Assembly (NCBI GenBank): GCA_000349905.1
Contig: KB722748.1
Location: forward strand, 306,798-370,797
From: Volvariella volvacea V23
Lineage: Eukaryota; Basidiomycota; Agaricomycetes; Agaricales; Pluteaceae
Direction of reading: 5' to 3'
Length of the DNA stretch: 64,000 nucleotides
The position numbers and the translations under genes were made by a program. Of the stretch, positions 35,259 to 47,637 are shown in pieces (position 1 is the first letter of the stretch; each line of letters opens with the position of its first letter). The notes under the pieces are model-generated. The model was not told the DNA's origin, did not search any database, and was given only the letters and a program-made list of their open reading frames with translations.

Positions 35259-36244
35259 ATGTTCAATCTAGCCATCCTCAAGGTACGTTGTGTCTCTCTT
35301 ATAGTTCATTGTGAGATACATGCAGAACATTAGGACACTATACCCATTCATCCCCAACACTTTGGCGTTCCTGCAGACCAGGCTATCACCGCTGAACTGA
35401 ACAAAAAATACGCCAATCGCGTTCTACACGATGTTGGCTTATGCATTTGCGTCTTTGATCTTTCAGAAGTAGGAGAAGGGAAAGTTCGCTATGGGGATGG
35501 CTTTCTCTGGTACAGAGGTACGTCACAACCACCCCAGAGGCCCTAGTCCACCACATCATTCGTGCACACAACACATTCACAGTACTGTTTAGAATGGTAG
35601 TCTTGAGACCATTTTCGTCTGAAGTGATATTAGCAAAAGTCAAATCCTCAGATGAAGAAGGAATCCGCTGTGCGTCGTTCATCGTACATAATTACAAGCT
35701 GTTGACTCAATTGAATGACTCGATTCGCAGTGACACTCGGTTTCTTTGACGACATCTACATACCCGCCGCATACCTTCCACAACCAACAACCTTGTCAGT
35801 TCCATTCAACATCCTCTCCTCGCCTCCTAACACAATCCATCCGCAACTCCAGTGACCCCAACGAACGCGCACACTTCTGGCTCCCCGAATCCGAGCTCAC
35901 ATCCACGCACGAACTCCTCGACACCCCCGTCTCAGAAAGAATGTACATCGACCAAGGCGAAATAGTCCGCGTCCGCGTCGAAGCAGATGAATTCTACGAC
36001 GACGAGCCGGGTCCTCCGAAAGCTCTAGATGGCGTCATCGTCACAAGGGAAGCCCGTCGACCACCGTACACCATCATTGTGCGTCATCTAACTCGCCCTT
36101 TCCCCATCGTCGCTGTTGTATAATGTAATGACGATCTTCGTGCCTACTTAGTGCTCGATAGCGGAACAAGGTCTCGGGCCCGTGTCGTGGTGGAAGAACG
36201 CTACGCAGGCTGAAGACGAGGCGGACGCCATGGAAGAAGGCTAG
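35259..36244 (+). CDS. RPC25: RNA polymerase III subunit Rpc25/RPC8
   Basis: Six exons, 35259-35282, 35334-35517, 35583-35669, 35731-35794, 35853-36078 and 36152-36244, 225 residues in phase. The N-terminus MFNLAILKDTIPIHPQHFG is the Rpb7-type tip domain, with KKYANRVLHDVGLCICVFDL. The S1/OB domain follows with MVVLRPFSSEVI, VTLGFFDDIYIPA-like sequence, FDPNERAHFWLPE and ERMYIDQGEIVRVRVE, ending GLGPVSWW. Rpc25 pairs with Rpc17 in the stalk of Pol III and is needed for initiation at tRNA and 5S genes. Length fits yeast and animal orthologues of about 205-212 residues. The first exon is only eight codons. Confidence 0.94.
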
Positions 36245-37274
36245 CGAGTACTCCAGCTCCTACACGCACTCCGCTTTGGTGTCTTATCACTTGGTTTCTG
36301 GTTACTATACAACACACTTATCCCTCTCTTTGCTAACATCTTGCGATCTTTGAGTGTGGGCTGACTGGGATACTGGTCATCGCAGTACACGTGTTATCAC
36401 GGCTCTCACGCCTGACGGAGAACTTCCATGTGTTTACCACCGCTACTCGTGGTGCAGGAACTAGAAGATAGAAGACAATTGGCTTTTCCTTAAGTTCTAG
36501 CACATCCGGCTCAACGACACATTAACCCAGGTAACGCGACCCAAAAACACACCAACAAATCGTGCATCATGTCCCGCGGCCCTATCTCAAATCACCACGG
36601 GACGGGACGTGCGTAGATACCCGAACAGCACGTTGACTAGTTGTGAGCGGTCGATGCGAATATGTGTCGCGAAGCGCCAAAGGTGGATCCGCGAGGATCC
36701 GATACCGAAGAAGGCTAGAAGCGCCGGTGCGCGCTCACGGACGCTTCGCGACAGATTAACCAGCATTAGACCGTCGGAGTAAGATCCATCTGGGGGCGGC
36801 GGCGTCCTGATAATTTGACCGCCCCATTCAGGACTCCAGGAACCCACCTATGAGTATGAGGACCGAAAACGTGGTCAAAAACATTTACAACGCTATGTAA
36901 ATGCGACATAAGTCTCGTATGAGCAATGTCGAGCACGAATATATACATATGCACAAGTATTTAGCAAGCAGTGCTACAAGTATCGCACCAGACTATCGGT
37001 ACTCAGAACTAGGTACTCAATCGTGGTGAACGTCAACTTTTCGTCAGTATCAAGTAATACGTCAAGATATAATATACCTGCTGTCCCACCAACTCTGGCT
37101 CGGGCTCCCTAGCTGTCCTTGGAAGGATTGAAGGAGCACCACCAGCTGCGGTGAATAGGACCCCAGGAAGAGCTCTGAAGAGCAAAGAGCTTCGGAACGC
37201 CTCTCTCAAAGCGTAATCGGCCCCAAATCCGAGTGCTCTTTTTCCTTTCCAACAAAAACCGTAGAGCTCGCAGA
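36245..37274. other. Intergenic region, no gene recognised
   Basis: Convergent 3' flanks of RPC25 and the DUF6534 gene. A minus-strand open frame at 36587-36847 is unsupported by motifs. The last exon or exons of the DUF6534 gene might extend into the right part of this stretch. Confidence 0.35.
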
Positions 37275-39949
37275 CTACAAAAATGAAATAATCTGTTCAC
37301 ACCCACGTACAACGTCAGAGGACACAAATCCACATACCAAAGCAGAATCAGATTTATCCGCGTCGCTTCCTCTCTTCTTCTGCTGACACGGACATTCATG
37401 CACATGTCGCTGCACATGGTGCAGGCTTATCTCGTTCTCGCACTGGCAATTATCGTGTCCTTGATCCGAGTCTGTCGCGAATTCCTTTGTCGTATCAATC
37501 TTGATTGAGATGTTGGTCGGTCTCTGCCAATGCAGCGTTCGGTTTGACGTCCGGTTTGACGGTGAAGGTGGAACGGGTGAAGAGGGTGTGAGGATGGACG
37601 AACGGGAGGAGAGATGAGGGAAGGAAGGACGGGATTGAGATCCGGGATTGGGGAGTGAGTAGCGGAAACGCCGGGATCCGAGATGGAGAGACGGTGCGGA
37701 TATGTTGGTAGAGTGCATAGGAGGAGGGGAGGGAGTAGTCTGTTATGAGCTTTCATTCGTCATGGTGTACTCCAAGTCAGGAAATGCAGAATAATGGAAT
37801 GAACGGGAAGCGCGAACCATGCTCAAGTTGAGCCGATCGTCGGACAGGAAATTCCATAGAACTTTCGCCGCCACCAAAAGGGAAAACGAATACCGAAGAT
37901 GGCATAATAAAAGAAGGTAGATCGATGTCAAAGATTTCGAAAATTTAAAAGGTGTCGAAGGCGGATGTCGAAACATTCGAACATTTGGATGCGTACCTTG
38001 ACGGCTGCAGGTCCATTTTTAGGGAATTCGCGCAAGGATAAGGAAACGTTATCGCTTGTGCTGTGTATCCCATCCGCGGCCCCACGGATCATCTTACGTG
38101 CGTTGAGGGTAGCCAGGAGAGAGTTTGTATAAACTAGAAATCGGAATCATATGCAGATGAGCTGACAATTGATACAGGATACCAGCGCGACGTTGCATAA
38201 ACTTACGTCGTCCTATGCAGAAAAAGAACGCAATATAGAAAAATGTATTGCCAGCGACGACAATCTGGATGAAAAATGAGCATTGAACCAGAGTAGGCGG
38301 GAATCCAAAGCGAGTTTGAATCTCACAGATACAAGAGAGGCAATTGCGCAGAGACTGAAGAAGAGCGATGAAACATTCAGCATCTTGATTGGCAGTAAGC
38401 TTAGGAACAAATCTTACCTCGTTAGGACACCCGTATTAACAGCGAACAAGATCTATAGAAGTATAGGCTCAGAGTTAGCTACATGAGGCTATCTGCGGAA
38501 GAACGCGGGTGGTGTTCATCAGCCAAAAAGAAAAGAAACTTACCAGTTTGTTGATCATGGTGTCCGATCTACAGTCGAAAAGAGGGTCAAACTTTATCCC
38601 TCATCCAACAAATTAGAAGGAGCTCTCACCGATGGAACCCTGTTCTTGAGCAATGTAGAAGGGTGCATAATGTTCCAGCAATAAGTACGTCACCAGCGGC
38701 TGCCAGCGCGTTAACGATAATTGACAGGTCCTAAAGTACGGAGATTGAGGCGTTGAAATCTAAAGGATAGGCTCAACAAGGAACCGGAACCGAACCTTAA
38801 GAGTAGCAAGCTCTTCGAAAGTTCTGAAATGGATACTGCGGGGAAGGGTGCTAGGTAAAGGCACCGATACTGCTGTCGATAACGATGAAATACCTACGCC
38901 ATCGCGGTGAACGCTATCAAACGTGCTCCTCTGTTAGTGGAGAGTCTGATTACGCCTGTCAAATTAGCACTGACCAACAACACAACCTATGTCAAAAGTA
39001 GATGAGCCCAGAACAAAAGCGGATTGCAACTGCTGCCTTACCGAATTCTCCCAGTACCAGGACCAACTGAGAATGCAACGTCAATAGAACACTAGTCAAT
39101 TCGATGACCGGGCTCCTTACCACCAGGGTTGTCACCCAAGGATTCCGGTTACTCACTGAGGGTAGATTAGCTTGATGAGGGCAGATGCGTCTCTCTAGGA
39201 CTTACGTCGCCAAACACGCATGGTGAGGAAGCTCTGAACCAACAATGCGGTAAACCCCTGTTCATATCGTTCAGTTAGCGCGCATACAATTACAATATAT
39301 GCGCATACATTGAACAAGACTTCCACCTGAGCTCATGCGTCAATGGAGATTTTCGCTGCGTTGGATCTCACTTACAATGATACTCCTACAGAGCATAAAT
39401 CAGTAGCGACAACGCTGAACAAATTGGGTACAGACCATACTATCGTCCCCAAGCGTGTGGGGTCATTAAAATTCGTAACCAAGTACGTGTACACTGCAGC
39501 AGGCTGAGTTCTTGTCGAAGTGAGCATAGATTAGGGACTCACCAGTATGAGAAATCAGGGCCTGATGAACGGAATCAAAGAGCATAACCGCCCCCACCTA
39601 AACGGCGATCAGTTCCTTGTCGCTTCTGGTGGCAGTGTACACACAAGCAACTTTACGGCCCATGGGTCTGTCTGATGGGTATAATAGTACCACGCCTGGA
39701 CGCATGATACTATGGAAAAATGAGCACGCACGAGAGTCGGGCTAGAGTAGGAACGCACCTCCGTGTAGGCTGCACAAAAGCCTTTGAATCGCTTCACACA
39801 AGCAAGGATAGGAAAACTCACGTGGCCGCGACTATGACGCCGACCAGGGCCGCCCCAAATCTGAGGAGAGGTACAAATCAGATCGAAGTGCTTGAGCTCG
39901 AAGAGGGGAAGAGAACGCACGTATTCCCGAGTTCCAGTTCTGCTGGCAT
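37275..39949 (-). CDS. DUF6534-type seven-helix membrane protein
   Basis: Many short exons can be chained from the ATG at 39949 (MPAELELGN). Recognisable blocks in order are FGAALVGVIVAAT, SCVQAWYYYTHQTDPWAVKLL, MLFDSVHQALISHT, TYLVTNFNDPTRLG, FTALLVQSFLTMRVWR, NRNPWVTTLV, SIHFRTFEELATLK, and RTGFHRSDTMINKL. These match the family of agaric membrane proteins now called DUF6534, a seven-helix, receptor-like fold without known ligand. An 11-base exon at 39759-39769 restores the family's L-x-G step. The C-terminal tail is Ser/Pro-rich and ends near 37275; its last exon border is uncertain. Such genes occur in large numbers in mushrooms. Confidence 0.75.
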
Positions 39950-40676
39950 TCCCGCGAAGTGTGTTCACGGCACGTCAAGTGAACGCAAGATGAATGTTCA
40001 AAGGACAGACGGAATGTGTGACCAACAGGACAGAAAGAGGGGAGAAAGTCGTCAAGACATGACCCCGACGGGAGGAGGGAATTATTTATGCAAGATTGGG
40101 GGTTGGCACGCGGAGTGGGAGAAGCCAGCAACATCGAACGGGATGACACGGGGATGGTGTCAAAGAAGGTGAGGAATTGTCCTGCTCCGTGAATCGACCA
40201 GCTAATGAGTTTCCAGAAGATTTATTGTATTTATGTGGTGCATTATTAGCTGCCACTGAAAAAGGCGGGAGATTCACCCAAACTCCCTGCCGACGAGTGC
40301 CTCTATGGCCGTTGGGTGATTGGTTTACTAATTCCAGCAGGCACGGACAGGCTGTCACTCTCTTCTTGATTCTTTCCGTCAGCGCCAGCAGGTCGTCTAG
40401 AAACTCAGATCACAGCAAGTGCTGGGCGCCGCCGAGAAGTAGAGTACAAGATAATCTAGCTGCGTGCACTCGAAGGCATATTGCGATTGCTGAGTTTGGA
40501 TTTGTGGCAATTCCCGCACACGATGCATTGATAGTCCACGCTAGCACACAATCGTGGTCATGAGTTACGCAGGACGTTGTTTGACACAATAACGGCAATG
40601 ATTGCTTGCTTCTCTGCGGAATACCGCATACCGGATCCTGTCTATCTCCCCGTTGCGCACAACCGTATCCATCACC
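39950..40676. other. Intergenic region between divergent genes
   Basis: Upstream sequence of the DUF6534 gene (-) and the DUF6697-like gene (+). Overlapping open frames on both strands lack motifs. No promoter element could be assigned with confidence. Confidence 0.4.
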
Positions 40677-42226
40677 ATGCTAACATCTCGATTGAGCTGG
40701 GAGCAACTTGAGGCCGAGTTGTCCAGTGAAAGAAGACTCAGGAAGGCTCTCGAGACCGAAAACCATGAGCTGGCGCTTGAAGTCGCTTCTCTAAAGGCAG
40801 ATAACGACCGTCTGCGACTTCAATTGCAGGGAATCGCAAGAATTCTGGATGTTGCAAGTAGCTATGAGGTGCGCATTATGTTGCATCTAATCATAGGTTC
40901 TAATCACCACGAAAGTCGCCTCTGAGAGGGAATCGGGTATCCAATCTCTTTTCTGACGCCGGTCCGAGCTTGAAGAGAAAGGAGGCACCGATTTTCGTAG
41001 ACTTGGACTCGGAACTAGAGGAACTGGAATCTCCAATCAAGAAAAAACACCAGATCCCATCACCACCCCCCAGTGTTTCCAAGCCCCAGAAGGCTCGCGC
41101 AAATCGAGACCATGGCACTCACCAGGTACCTGGCCTGTCTTGCACCTCTTCGTCTCCTTACACGTGTTGTAGGGCTCGCCAACTAGACCGGGTAGTGTCG
41201 ATGTATGGGCTAGCACTGCTTTGATTGAGTCAGAGCCAGAGGACTTGGAATCAGAGTCGCCGAGAAAGGAGAAGCGACGGCGTGTCTCCAGCCCTTCGGA
41301 GGTATCCACGACGCCGAGAACACTTCCGGGCCGGAATCCTTCCACCGCTTCAAGCGCCGAGATCGAGCTGATGTCACGTCCCCTCGAGCCTACGGACACC
41401 CAAGTATGTGGAGAACCTACTACCTACCCCCACTTACAAACGCCTGATTATCATTTCAGTCTGGAAATAACATCTCGGCGTTCCTCAGCGATGAAACGCT
41501 CACATACGAGTTTCCGAGCACTGTAATCCCCGTCGAGGCCTCTCGGGACTTCCTCCACTGGGCATATAATATCCGTCCACGAAAACTCTGGAGCCTGATA
41601 TCCTGTCCTATCACCGGGGGCGAGCGGCACATCTTCTTCCCTACCTTGTCTCTTAGCCCATTTCTCCCTCAAGCATGCGGAAAACCCGGGGTTCTGTATT
41701 CAGTGCCGGTTCCTGAGGACTCGACTTCTCCATGGTACAACTCCGAGTTCACCTTGTTTGTGAGGTACTCGGCGGGTAAGTGGACGTACCTTGGAGAGTA
41801 TCAGAAGCACATGGAGGTTCAGATGGCGGAGGAGCAGTTTATGGCCCAAGATATAGATGTATGTTGGGTGTAATTTGTTCATGTGCATGGCGTGGCGCTG
41901 AGTGCTTGTCTGCAGGTCCGCGAAAAGTGGGCAAGTTTGATCGCAAACGCAACTATGGATACTCCTTTGGGTCGCGTACGTGACCAGATTATAGGAATAA
42001 ACGGGGGGCAGGATGACATTATTCGCGATTGTGTGCAAGCTTTTGACCAAGGGAAATTGGTATGTGAAGTTTCCATGGCGAGCAAGTAACTCCACCAGCT
42101 AACCATCTTATCTCGCAGCACCTGAGCATTATCGGTATTAAATGCATTGGGTATGACTACGAATTCGCCGACAATATACGAGATCAGTTGTTAGAGTGGA
42201 GTAGGCAAGGACAGCCGACTAGATGA
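40677..42226 (+). CDS. DUF6697-like protein, tandem copy 1
   Basis: Six exons, 40677-40868, 40916-41125, 41173-41403, 41460-41858, 41916-42059 and 42119-42226, 427 residues, all phases consistent. A coiled coil opens the protein (LSWEQLEAELSSERRLRKAL). A linker with basic, nuclear-signal-like patches follows (ESPIKKKHQ, SPRKEKRRRVSSP). The C-terminal domain has RKLWSLISCPITGGERHIFF, CGKPGVLYSV, GKWTYLGEYQKHMEVQM, then VREKWASLIANA, and ends IGIKCIGYDYEFADNIRD. It is closely similar in layout to the gene at 47638 and more distantly to the one at 31603. Function unknown. Confidence 0.88.
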
Positions 42227-42537
42227 TTGATGATTAAATGGGGCAAGGAATTCAGAGTCTAAGTAGGACGTGTAGTTTATATGGTGTATACGGGTGTCCA
42301 AGATGTTGGAAGGTTTCCGGATATTTAAATGTACATTTAAACATAATAGCTATGTGTCACTAATGTAAAGTGAGTAAGATTAGCATCGGCATCTTCCTCT
42401 GGTACCAACGTTCGGACGTGCAGTGTCCACCAAAGAAGAAACAGACTCGCACACGAAATCCCAATTCAAAGGCCCACTACCCTTTATCCCCTAGGAATAC
42501 AGTGTCACCGAATCATCTGGCACTTGTGTCTGGTAGA

Positions 42538-44330
42538 TCAGCTACTTGCAATTGAAGCGGCTGATCCACATTCGATGTCGCGACACCCGAGCGCCGATTC
42601 GCAAACATTTTGAAGAGAAAACGCTTGAAATACCCATGGTCCTCTGAACCAGAAGCCTTTAAAGGTGCATGCTCCATCGAGAGTGCATTTGCAGCATATT
42701 TCTGTGAGAGAGACGGCTATACAAAAATTATGTCCACGCCCAAATTTAGTTATGGGACCTCGAAAACACGCCAAACATTTGCGTACCTTGGACAAGTGGG
42801 TGGCGATGCAGATGCGGAATTTGCGATAAAGATATCGGATGTCTGAGCGGCTATCTTCAGGCTGGCAAAAGTACCACTTGTGCACCCACGACTTGAATTT
42901 AAAGTTCAACAAGGAGTTGGTAATTTCGCGCTTCATGGATTTAGACAGTTTCAAATCAGATATTTGGACCACGACTTTCAACCACGTGTAGAACACATAT
43001 GGTGGTAAACCCTGGCGTCCTGAATGGCGCTGTGCGATGCGAAGACTTCGTTTTATGACTCCTACGCATAGAGACTCCTTTGAAATATAATGTTCTTCAC
43101 CTTGCATTTTTGACGAGAGGTACCCATGGAAGGAACGATGATAGAAGGCAAGAGGGGATCTATCGGAGCAAGGAACTCGGATGACGGAATAGAAATGGTC
43201 TAGCACACCGTGCAACTCTCGAGGCGAATATCTCCAGAAGGCGGCTAGGACATCGATGCTGTGATTTCCGACGTATAGCAGATGATAGAAGACCTTATCC
43301 CTAACTTCTTCCTGTCTCTTTGTTAGAACATCTGCAGTAGAATGCATGATAAGATGGTAAGCCTTATCCACGTCTCGATTATTTATAGGACTGCCAAAGC
43401 CGTTGTCGTTCAAGGAAGCCTCGAGGTGATGCGGTTGATATTGAAGACATTTCCGGAATATCCCAATCTGACCCGAGATAGCATCAAGTATGCGCTCGAG
43501 GGTGCGTTCCGCTGGCGGAGTGTGTGGAGGGGATGTGCCATCTTGGTAGTTATACCAGACATAATAACGGAGAAGCCTGCGACGTAGCTCCGCACGGCAT
43601 GTAGCTGTCTCTCCAACTTCGAGGATTCGAAAGAGCCCTGGGTATTTCTTTTGATATTTTGAAAACGCAGTCCTGAATTGGAGTTCGGGACGAGAAGAGA
43701 GAATGACGGAAACGGGGAACCGCCTGCCTATCTCCACCATCTTCTTCACCACCCAAAGTTGCTGATCTACAGACTCGCACTCATCTAGTCCATCTATGAT
43801 AAATAGAGGTCTGATCGGAGGCTATCGTGTTATGGCATTGAGGGCCTGAACGACGAGCTCCTCCCATTGTTCCTCGAGCGGCGCGCAGAGAATGTCCCGG
43901 CCATAAGGGAGGCGCCCCCGAAGAATTTTCGACGAAATGTATCGAGTGCCTTCGTCAAATGTTTCCCAAATTCGAAGGGCAATGGTCAACGCAAATCTCT
44001 TGATGTTGTTGGCTTGTGGGTCGTTCCTATCAAAGAAGAACTCTCCTCCGATGAACTCTTCTCCACGGTTTGTGCTGTGGACCAAGTGGGTTCCTATCGC
44101 CGTTTTGCCGACTCCAACAGGTCCAGTAAGGCAAAATATCCTTGATTCCGAGTTTGCGTCCTTCAACCAGGATCGGATGTCAGTCAAGATATCCTCTCTT
44201 TGTGCAACTTCGAAGTCATGGGATCTGCGGCGCTCATCGCCATGAAGGCATGCACGGGTAGCAATCTTGGCATACAAAGCATCGAAAATTTCTGTAGTGA
44301 AGTTGAGTATGCTTCTAATGGTTTTTTCTC
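42538..44330 (-). pseudogene. NACHT-domain NTPase (STAND/NLR-like) with in-frame stop
   Basis: One frame on the minus strand carries a Walker A loop (GPVGVGKTAI) after SWLKDANSESRIFCL, and a Walker B block (PLFIIDGLDECESVDQQLW) followed by SVILSSRPELQF. A TAG at 43822-43824 interrupts the frame between them; both halves are otherwise in the same frame, so this is one point change, for example CAG to TAG. The C-terminal half, about 400 residues, has helical NLR-like sequence with FYHRSFHGYLSSK but no WD40, ankyrin or TPR repeats. The N-terminal effector part is unresolved: an in-frame TGA near 44331 and a possible splice acceptor suggest a missing upstream exon. Related agaric proteins are thought to act in recognition of non-self. 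Confidence 0.8.
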
Positions 44331-45254
44331 AATACCTCACCGCAAGATATCCTAATATACCTCAGGTCGAAAATGGTGGTTTAAGATGACTTGCAACACC
44401 CTTTCTTCACTTCCTCATCACAGATAGGGGCTCTTATATTATGCATCCACTGTGGGCACTCTCTGAGACGGGTGGGCAGTGTTGAGGAGAGATTGTAAAC
44501 TTCGACAGGTAGTGCTGTGGTGGTGCCCCCCTTTGGAGTGTATGCGTTCACGGTGAGGTCCTAGACGAAAGCGATGAGTCAAGGACTGAAGGTGGGTAGG
44601 TGGGATCCTACTAGAATGAAATCTGATTTCTGAGTGTGGGGGATTGGGTTTATAGTGCGCTACTGGAGTCATGCCCATGTGGATGTCTCATGCATTGATG
44701 TGTGGGAAGAGGATAGAGGCTCCATCCATAACCCCTTGGCTCTCTCACGCCTGTTGGTATTCACCCCATTCCAAGTGTAGTGCTATGCCTACACCCAATT
44801 ACTCCAAAGAACACAGAATAATCTCGCAAACAGAAAAGGTCCACAGCTAGCCCACGGAACCTAGAACACCAGATATGCTATTCTACACTGTCTCCATTGA
44901 ATGCCTTTATACCTCGTTTGCATCATTTTACTACTCATGCTAGAAGACCTAGGGCTAGGATCCACTAGCCCTCTAGTTGTCTTAGCCTCCCTAGGTGGTC
45001 TGATGGATTGCTGATGACTAGGTGTTCTCTTTGGGTACAGCACTTTATTTGTAGGACTCCTATAGGTTCACTCTCCCCATTCAAAAAATAACTTCTCATA
45101 ACATTTGGGTTTACTAGCTGGCCCCCAAACCCCCAACAACATGCCTGGACCACCTATACATCTCACATGCAGTTTATACTGAACCTCAATACATCATCAA
45201 TGAGCTTCATAATGAGTATAAATACAGTGCGAGTAACCTTATTGTGCATCAGGC
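44331..45254. other. Probable transposon-derived spacer
   Basis: No gene seen. Sequence is rich in short repeats and has an LTR-like flavour (TTTATAG near 44650), but no duplicate or target duplication was found in the window. Confidence 0.3.
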
Positions 45255-45623
45255 TGTTGAACAGCAGCCTTACAGGCACTAGAGGCTATGGAGGTCACCT
45301 CACCTAGGAGTAGAGAGTAATGATACTTCGTGTATATCAGAGGATTGGGGGGCTGGTAGGTACATGCTGGAACTATTTGTACAGAGGAGTGACAAGTGCC
45401 TTCCACTATTTTGGAAATGGTGGTATCCACATCGGAATTGATGTGGGTCACTTCAGTGATACTTAGGATCTATCTACCTGTATCCTATGACTATCTACCA
45501 TGTGTATCTAGCCATGTATTTCTCCGTAACATGTGTACATTCCAAGTACCGGTCCACATACTTGGTTCGCATACTCGGTCTGAATAACCATAAGTCCAGT
45601 CCATATTGACGGACCATCCAACA
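45255..45623 (-). repeat. Copia-type solo LTR
   Basis: 369 bp with 5-bp inverted ends TGTTG...CAACA and perfect target duplications caggc (45250-45254 and 45624-45628). The sense start TGTTGGATGGTCCGTC matches the copia 3' LTR at 1487 in about its first 75 bases apart from small gaps. A TATTTATAC motif sits just outside the left end. Confidence 0.92.
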
Positions 45624-46854
45624 CAGGCCAATCCCTGCCATTTTACCTTCCATAGCTACATCATATCTCTTGATCGTTCCCTGCTCGCCCACGGTTTCTC
45701 ATTAGCCTCTCATGTCTGCCCCATGTGGTGCACCCGCTGAGCCTTATCTAATCGCATTGTCGTCGCTCTACCCAGGTCATATAACCCACTTAGCATTGTT
45801 TGCTTGTGTTCCCCCCCTCAAATTCAAGTGCCATTGACCATCATCCTCCCATTTACATTGAAACAGAGCATCAAGAAGAGGAATAAATAACCAATGACAT
45901 CCAAGAGACTCGCGTTTTCACACCGCTGCCACTTACTCCATTTTTTTGCTCTTGCCAACATCATACTCTACAGCTCATGTTAATGAGTAACTAACACAGC
46001 TTTCCCCAAGACCAGCAGAGGAATTCCTGACCTTTCTGTTACTGAACCAACCACTATAACAGAAGCACTGACAGCTGGTCCTTCAGCTCCAGTTGCCATT
46101 CCCAGGAGCAGGATTGCGATGGGGTAAGGAACCTCAGAGGAGTAGTGGAGCAACCCATGAAGCTGCCATTGAACCAGGTATGTTTTCTTACTACACTGAC
46201 AGACTACTATCCTTCCCTACTCATCTAATCATCCCTGCAAGGTATCCCGGGCCAAATCCTCCCACATTCAAGTTCAGCCACCCAGACTACCCCAATATGA
46301 ATTTACAATACCATAAGCTCTTGGCAACCCTTACCCACGGTGCTATCATTAGACCTCTGCTTCAGCTGTCATAGATGCTTTTTTGCCTTATGTTGTGCAG
46401 AAGGCCCTATTTACCCTAATTGATGACAATCGTGTTTCGGTGATAGAGCCATACGCCCCTGGTTCTGGTTGGACCCACAATGCTTGGGTTGCTGTGCCCC
46501 CAGGTTTCACTTCAAACAATGACCGCCATAGACAAGAGATATGCGTCAAATTCCAAGTTTATGTTCAAGCGCCAAGCCAAGGCTGAACGGTAACATTGGC
46601 GGTGACGAGTCGTATCTACTGCCGTCTTCACTGGGCCAAAGATCAAGTCAGATTCAGCGATGAGAACGCGTGATTGGAGTCGCTTGCATACAGGTTGTAT
46701 AAAAACCCCGAGCTGATTCCAACGAGCAGCTATCAAACTCCCTTTACGAGGCTTATACATTCCACTTTTGTGCTAGGCGAACGGTCGAGCCAGAGTCTAC
46801 GTTTCACGGGCTGACACACCATTCCATGCACTCTGCGGATTCTTCTATTGGGGG
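45624..46854. other. Spacer with degenerate coding-like remnants
   Basis: Frames at 46093-46374 and 46383-46586 have plausible composition (for example QKALFTLIDDN and YAPGSGWTHNAW), but no family is recognised. An ITEALTAGPSAPVAIPRS stretch in another frame lies just upstream. They may be relic exons of one lost gene. Confidence 0.25.
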
Positions 46855-47180
46855 ATACTAGGCGGCATAAGAGTTGACCGGTTGTTCGAGTAACAATTCT
46901 GTTCGCGTCGCACGAGAGTTTCTTATGAGTTGCCCTACGAATCTGGCTTTAGATATGCCATGTAAGCCCTTGTGACCTAAAATAGTGTCGTAAATCATAT
47001 CGTCACGGGCTGTGAGTCGAGTTAAATGCTACTGATTACCTGCCTAATAGAATATCTCTCCAAGATAACCCTCGCATGATTTTCGTCAGTATTTTTCAGA
47101 CACCCATTGTTTTTTTTATCTTTCTTATCAAGTGGATATGGGCTACCCGGATGAAAGTGGACCGCTCATCGTTTTTGACT
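46855..47180 (-). pseudogene. Relic of the F-box gene family found at 58.8-60.2 kb
   Basis: The reverse complement aligns by eye with the N-terminal part of the gene near 60.2 kb, including intron sequence. An ATGAGCGG in the start position, EILTKIMRGLSWRDIL (F-box) and the block after the intron are recognisable. It is truncated after the second exon, and a short deletion removes a CTGCAC in the F-box exon. Non-coding now. Confidence 0.65.
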
Positions 47181-47637
47181 GTTATTAAACCCAAGCCCGA
47201 GATCCAACTGAAGAACTGAGCTTATTGCATCTCTTACAGAGCAGGTGGAAAAAGAGACAAGCGAAGTTGATCGAGGATGTAACAGTGAGGTGGATAAGCC
47301 TGAGGGAAAGGCAAAAATCGGGCCGGCAGATATGGTGGTGAACCCGCGGGCGGAGAAACAAAACGCTGGGCACTGGCATGGACATTGCGCTCGGCTGCCT
47401 TTGTGATATAGAGCCATTACCTGTGGGCGGCTCCTTCGTGTTACTGCCGTATTCGTACGTGGACTGTCAGAGCTGCACCGAAGAGCACCGCCTTTGAGTC
47501 AGTCCAACTCAATATGAACAGGTTTGGTATGTACAATTCTGGCTCAAGATCGCCACGCCTTATCTCGCTAGATCACCAGCTTCTGATCAAACACACAAAC
47601 CGAAGCCTGAATCCACCCACTCACCCCCATCAACCCC

